Origin: Actinomycetes bacterium
Lineage (GTDB): Bacteria; Actinomycetota; Actinomycetes; Propionibacteriales; Propionibacteriaceae
DNA: 64,000 nt
Direction: 5' to 3'
Assembly: GCA_030426725.1 (NCBI GenBank)
Contig: JAUHXZ010000005.1
Location: 1 to 64,000, forward strand
The notes under the pieces are model-generated. The model was not told the DNA's origin. It worked only from the letters and a program-made list of their open reading frames with translations, and searched no databases. Made by a program: the position numbers and the translations under genes. The stretch's first letter is position 1; every line of letters starts with the position of its first letter. This document shows, piece after piece, positions 59,509 through 64,000 of this stretch.

Positions 59509-60147
59509 TCACCCCTCCCCCACATGGGCGGACAGCCAGTCCATCAAGGGCCGGTAGGCGCGCCATTCCCCACGCACCCGCGCCGACGCCTCGGGGGTCG
59601 GCATCCAGGGCGGGGTCCCGTGCTGGCGCTGCACGCGCAACGTCTTGTACCGCAGCAGGTCGAGGAACGGATGGTCCGCGTCGACCCCGCGGGGGCGGGT
59701 CTTGAGGCGGTCGCCCTCGACCACGCGCCCCTCGGCCCGGAGCGTGTCGATGATCCGGGCCAGACCCGTGCCGGCGTCCTCGTCTTCCAGCGACTCCCGG
59801 AAGCTTGCGACCTGCCCGGGCGTGCCGGAGTACCATCCGGCCGCGGTCATCAGCCCCTCCGCGCTGACCTGGACGTACCATCCCATTCCGGGCGCCGTGG
59901 CGACGACGACTCCCTGGTGGGTCTTGTAGGGGGACTTGTCCTGCGAGAACCTCAAGTCGCGGTACGGGCGGAATAGTTTCGCGTCGCCGAACTCCTCCTC
60001 GAGCGACGCGGCCAGCGCCTCCATCGGCCCACGCACCGCCGTGTCGTACAGCTCCCGGTGGGCCGTCCACCAGTCCCGCGAGTTGTCGAGTTCCAGGGCC
60101 TCGTAGAACTCCACGGCCTCGGTCGGGATGCCTTCGAATCCACTCAT
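59509..60147 (-). CDS. DUF2461 domain protein
   Basis: FYEALELDNSRDWWTAHRELYDTAVRGPMEALAASL; FRPYRDLRFSQDKSPYKTHQG. Confidence 0.88.
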   Translation of the reverse strand: MSGFEGIPTEAVEFYEALELDNSRDWWTAHRELYDTAVRGPMEALAASLEEEFGDAKLFRPYRDLRFSQDKSPYKTHQGVVVATAPGMGWYVQVSAEGLMTAAGWYSGTPGQVASFRESLEDEDAGTGLARIIDTLRAEGRVVEGDRLKTRPRGVDADHPFLDLLRYKTLRVQRQHGTPPWMPTPEASARVRGEWRAYRPLMDWLSAHVGEG

Positions 60148-60465
60148 GCGGGTCACGCTAGCGAGAGTCGGGCCGGCGCACGGCTAGCGTCGTTCTCCGG
60201 CCCGGCGTCTTCGCCCGTCGGCACGCGCTCGCCGGCACGGATGCAGTGGGCGATATGCCCGGGCGAGAGCTCGTCGGGGGCGGGTACCCGCGCGGCGCAC
60301 TCTCTGCGACTGGACGGACATTCATCCTGCGCCGGTGAGGGGGTCATCGGACAGGCCCTCGCGGCAATCGTCATCGAAACGTAACCGTAAACCGTGGCAG
60401 GCTGTCTCTGGCCCGGGTCGCCGTCCGGCGGCCCTCTGGTGCACGGAAGGTTCGGGTGACTCCCC

Positions 60466-61146
60466 ATGACGTACTCGGTCGTTGCGCTCTCCGGCGACGG
60501 GACAAAACTCGGCGTCGCGACGGCCTCGAGGTCCCTTGCGGTGGGCGCTGCAGTACCCGCGATCGCGCCGCGCGTCGGCGCGATCGTGACGCAGGCCTAC
60601 ACCAACCAGCGCTTCCGGGCGCGCGGCCTCGCGCTGCTGCGTGTGGGGCTGGCCCCCGAGCAGGTCATCGAGCAACTGGCACGGGAGGACGAGTACTTCG
60701 GCTTCCGTCAGGTGGGCATCGTCGACGTCCACGGACGGACGGCCGTGTGGACCGGGGACCGCTGCACCGCTTGGGCCGGCACCTTTGAGGGACCCCGCTA
60801 CGTCGTCCTCGGCAACTACCTCAGCGGGCCCCACGTCGTCGAGGAGATGAACCGGGTGCTCGCCGACCCGCCGCCCGGGACGTTCACGTCGCGGTTGCTG
60901 GCCGCGCTGGAGGCCGCGCAGGAGGCAGGCGGGGACAGGAGGGGCCAGCAGAGCGCCGCCCTGCGGGTGGTCAACAATGCCTTCGAGGACGTGTTCCCTC
61001 CCCTCACGGAGGTGGATCTGCGCGTCGATGACGACCCGACGCCCCTACGTCATCTGCGCACGATGCTGACAACTCTGCCCTCCGCGGCCGACGACGCGAC
61101 CGAGGAGGTCAACGACCCGATGCTGCCGACGCCCAGCATGGACTGA
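60466..61146 (+). CDS. DUF1028 family (Ntn-hydrolase-like) protein
   Basis: MTYSVVALSGDGTKLGVATASRSLAVGAAVPAIAPRVGAIVTQAYTN. Confidence 0.87.
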   Translation: MTYSVVALSGDGTKLGVATASRSLAVGAAVPAIAPRVGAIVTQAYTNQRFRARGLALLRVGLAPEQVIEQLAREDEYFGFRQVGIVDVHGRTAVWTGDRCTAWAGTFEGPRYVVLGNYLSGPHVVEEMNRVLADPPPGTFTSRLLAALEAAQEAGGDRRGQQSAALRVVNNAFEDVFPPLTEVDLRVDDDPTPLRHLRTMLTTLPSAADDATEEVNDPMLPTPSMD

Positions 61147-61177
61147 CCGGGGCTGTCGTCGGGCGCCGGAAACGCGA

Positions 61178-61217
61178 GCGCGGCGCGGGCCCAGGATCAC
61201 TGGTGCCCGCGCCGCGC
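61178..61217. terminator. Bidirectional hairpin between DUF1028 gene and leuD
   Basis: gcgcggcgcgggc / gcccgcgccgcgc perfect 13-bp inverted repeat. Confidence 0.65.
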
Positions 61218-61230
61218 GCGACGGGGTGGG

Positions 61231-61848
61231 TCAGGCGATGGTGTCGGCGGTCCTCGCCGGCAGCGTCTTCGGCTTGAACGCGAGACGAGTCGCCTCGTAG
61301 GCGGAGATGTCGCCTTCGTGCTGAAGCGTCATCGAGATGTCGTCGAGGCCTTCGAGCAGGCGGTGGCGGGTGAAGTCGTCGATCTCGAACCCGATCTCGG
61401 TGCCGTCGCCCAGCGTGATGGTGCGCGCAACGAGGTCGACCGTGATCTCCTGGCCGGGGTTGGCGTCGATGTAGTCCCACAGCTGCTGCACGGTGTCCGG
61501 GCTGACGACGCCGACGACGAGGCCCGCCTTGCCGGCGTTGTTGCGGAAGATGTCGCCGAAGCGCGACCCGATGATGACCTTGAAGCCGTAGTTCTGCAGC
61601 GCCCACACCGCGTGCTCACGCGAGGAACCGGTGCCGAAGTCCGGGCCGGGGATCAGGATCGAGCCGTTGCGGAAGGCGTCCTGGTTGAGGACGAACTCCG
61701 GATCGTTGCGCCAGGCGGAGAACAACCCGTCCTCGAAGCCGGTACGGGTGATCCGCTTGAGGTAGACGGCGGGGATGATCTGGTCGGTATCGACGTTGCT
61801 GCGGCGCAGCGGCACGGGCACGCCGACGTGGCTGGAAAACTTCTCCAT
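61231..61848 (-). CDS. leuD: 3-isopropylmalate dehydratase small subunit
   Basis: [51 protein letters not shown]. Confidence 0.97.
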   Translation of the reverse strand: MEKFSSHVGVPVPLRRSNVDTDQIIPAVYLKRITRTGFEDGLFSAWRNDPEFVLNQDAFRNGSILIPGPDFGTGSSREHAVWALQNYGFKVIIGSRFGDIFRNNAGKAGLVVGVVSPDTVQQLWDYIDANPGQEITVDLVARTITLGDGTEIGFEIDDFTRHRLLEGLDDISMTLQHEGDISAYEATRLAFKPKTLPARTADTIA

Positions 61849-61868
61849 GATTCTCGTTCTCCTCGGGA

Positions 61869-63266
61869 TCAGAGGTCGGCGGGGGCGGACAGGTGGCCGG
61901 TGATGGCCGTGGCGGCGGCGACGGCGGGCGACACGAGATGCGTGCGTCCGCCCTTGCCCTGGCGGCCCTCGAAGTTGCGGTTCGAGGTCGACGCGGCGCG
62001 TTCCCCCGGCTTCAGCTGATCGGGGTTCATGCCGAGGCACATCGAGCAGCCTGCGGCGCGCCACTCGGCGCCGAAGTCGAGGAACACCTTGTCGAGGCCC
62101 TCCTCCTCGGCCTGGAGCCGGACGCGGGCGGAGCCGGGGACCACGAGCATGCGCACCCCGTCGGCGACGTGCCGGCCCTCCAGCACGGACGCGGCGAGGC
62201 GCAGGTCCTCGATGCGGCCGTTGGTGCAGGATCCGAGGAACACGGTGTCGACGGTGATGTCGCGCATCGGCGTGCCGGGCGTGAGCGCCATGTACTCGAG
62301 CGCACGCTTGGCGGTGGCCTGCTCGACCTCCGAGTCGAAGTCCTCCGGCTCGGGGACGACGCCGCCCAGCGGGACGCCGTGGCCGGGGTTGGTGCCCCAG
62401 GTGACGAACGGCGTGAGCTGGGTGGCGTCGATGTCCACCTCCAGGTCGAACGTGGCGTCGTCGTCGGTCTTCAGGGACGACCAGTACTCGACGGCCTTGT
62501 CCCAGTCCTCGCCCTGCGGGGCGTGCGGGCGGCCCTTGAGGTACGCGAACGTGGTCTCGTCGGGGGCCATCATGCCGGCCTTCGCGCCCCACTCGATCGA
62601 CATGTTGCAGATCGTCATGCGGCCCTCCATCGAGAGGGACTCCACGGTGCTGCCGCGGTACTCGACGATGTAGCCCGCGCCGCCGCCGGTGCCGACCTTG
62701 GCGATCAGCGCCAGCACGACGTCCTTGGCGGTCACGCCGTCAGGCAGTTCGCCGTTGATGTTGACCGCCATCGTCTTCGGCTTCTTCTGCGGCAGGGTCT
62801 GGGTGGCCAGGACGTGCTCGACCTCGGAGGTGCCGATGCCGAAGGCCAGTGCTCCGAAGGCGCCGTGCGTGGAAGTGTGGGAGTCGCCGCAGACGATCGT
62901 CATTCCGGGCTGTGTGACGCCTAGCTGGGGGCCGATGATGTGCACAACGCCCTGGTCACGGTCGCCCAGCGAGTGGATGCGGACGCCGAAGTCCTTGGCG
63001 TTCTGCCGCAGCGTCTCGACCTGCTTGCGCGAGGTGGGGTCGGCGATGGGCTTGAGGATATCGAGGGTCGGCGTGTTGTGGTCCTCGGTGGCCAGCGTCA
63101 GATCGGGACGGCGAACGGGGCGGCCGGCGAGCCGCAGCCCCTCGAACGCCTGCGGGCTGGTCACTTCGTGGACCAGGTGCAGGTCGATGTACAGCAGGTC
63201 GGGCTCGCCCTCGGCCGACCGGACGACGTGCGCGTCCCATACCTTCTCGCTCAGGGTCTTGCCCAT
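61869..63266 (-). CDS. leuC: 3-isopropylmalate dehydratase large subunit
   Basis: [70 protein letters not shown]. Confidence 0.97.
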   Translation of the reverse strand: MGKTLSEKVWDAHVVRSAEGEPDLLYIDLHLVHEVTSPQAFEGLRLAGRPVRRPDLTLATEDHNTPTLDILKPIADPTSRKQVETLRQNAKDFGVRIHSLGDRDQGVVHIIGPQLGVTQPGMTIVCGDSHTSTHGAFGALAFGIGTSEVEHVLATQTLPQKKPKTMAVNINGELPDGVTAKDVVLALIAKVGTGGGAGYIVEYRGSTVESLSMEGRMTICNMSIEWGAKAGMMAPDETTFAYLKGRPHAPQGEDWDKAVEYWSSLKTDDDATFDLEVDIDATQLTPFVTWGTNPGHGVPLGGVVPEPEDFDSEVEQATAKRALEYMALTPGTPMRDITVDTVFLGSCTNGRIEDLRLAASVLEGRHVADGVRMLVVPGSARVRLQAEEEGLDKVFLDFGAEWRAAGCSMCLGMNPDQLKPGERAASTSNRNFEGRQGKGGRTHLVSPAVAAATAITGHLSAPADL

Positions 63267-63377
63267 GGCTCCTCTTCCTCGACGGACAGTTTGGGGGTGA
63301 AACTGCCGACAAGTATGACCGAGGACACGCGACGCGCTCGGTTGCATGTCCATATAGTGGATTGTTAGTCTCACGAT

Positions 63378-64000
63378 ATGGACGATGCAAGTGGCGTTGG
63401 CGTACTCGACAAAGCGGCGGCCGTACTGGCTGCCCTGGAACGCAATCCCCTGACCCTCGCGGGCCTTGTCACCGCGACGGGACTGGCCCGCCCGACCGCT
63501 CACCGGCTGGCGGTCGCGCTGGAGCACCACCGCCTCGTCGGGCGGGATCTCCAGGGCAGGTTCGTGCTCGGCCCCCGGCTGATCGAACTGGCCGAATCCG
63601 CCGGCGAGGACCCGCTGCTGGCCACGGCCGGACCGATCCTGGGGCGGCTGCGTGACATCACGGGTGAGTCCGTCCAGATGTTCCGGCGGCAGGGCGACAT
63701 CCGCATCTGCGTGGCGTCCGTCGAGCGGCCCTCCGGCCTGCGCGACACGGTGCCCGTCGGCGCCCAGCTCGAGATGACGGCCGGGTCGGCTGCCCAGGTG
63801 CTACTGGCGTGGGAGGAGCCCGAGAAGCTCGAGAAGCTGCTCGAGCACGCGTCGTTCACCCTGACCACGCTGCAGACGGTGCGTCGGCGAGGATGGGCGC
63901 AGTCGGTGGCCGAGCGCGAGGCGGGCGTCGCGTCGGTGTCGGCACCGGTCCTGGCCCCGTCGGGCAAGCTCATCGCGGCCGTGTCGGTGTCGGGCCCGAT
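63378..64000 (+). CDS. IclR-family transcriptional regulator (NdgR/LtbR-like by position), truncated by window end
   Basis: [71 protein letters not shown]; divergent from leuCD; no stop before 64000. Confidence 0.87.
   Translation, partial: MDDASGVGVLDKAAAVLAALERNPLTLAGLVTATGLARPTAHRLAVALEHHRLVGRDLQGRFVLGPRLIELAESAGEDPLLATAGPILGRLRDITGESVQMFRRQGDIRICVASVERPSGLRDTVPVGAQLEMTAGSAAQVLLAWEEPEKLEKLLEHASFTLTTLQTVRRRGWAQSVAEREAGVASVSAPVLAPSGKLIAAVSVSGP

Noticed and set aside
1-64000. CRISPR arrays, IS elements, prophage, tRNA or rRNA genes
   Set aside because: No regularly spaced repeats, transposase/integrase motifs, or recognisable tRNA/rRNA signatures were found on reading; a tRNAscan/Infernal run would be decisive.

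Overview
High-GC actinobacterial chromosome segment (gene content and order suggest a Propionibacteriaceae-like organism; this is inference). It is mostly housekeeping DNA: recD-like helicase, aminotransferase, sigA and sigB, hrpA, ilvD, nrdJ-nrdR, lexA, dinG-like, hflX, dapF, miaA, miaB, rny, recX-recA, clgR, cinA, pgsA, rimO, ftsK, thiL, ddl, leuCD, and a partial IclR regulator. No tRNA or rRNA genes, CRISPR arrays, IS elements or prophage were recognised. The strongest candidate for an undescribed system is the 10.29-16.57 kb operon: DeoR regulator, RpiB/LacAB-type isomerase, ~10-TM membrane protein of no family I recognise, AraL-like HAD-IIA phosphatase, FGGY kinase, and AraM/glycerol-1-phosphate-dehydrogenase-like enzyme. 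It reads as a polyol or rare-sugar catabolic pathway with its own transporter. Regulatory signals read directly from sequence include: three SOS boxes between lexA and a short divergent membrane protein, an SOS box before recA and a look-alike before an SDR gene; tandem NrdR boxes 32 bp apart; matching SigH/SigR-type promoters (GGGAAC-N18-GTT) before sigB and clgR; and 14-nt repeats plus a palindrome in an ArsR/P450-MFS divergent promoter. Two short ORFs with strong Shine-Dalgarno sequences are absent from the supplied ORF track. All family calls are from reading protein motifs, with no database search.
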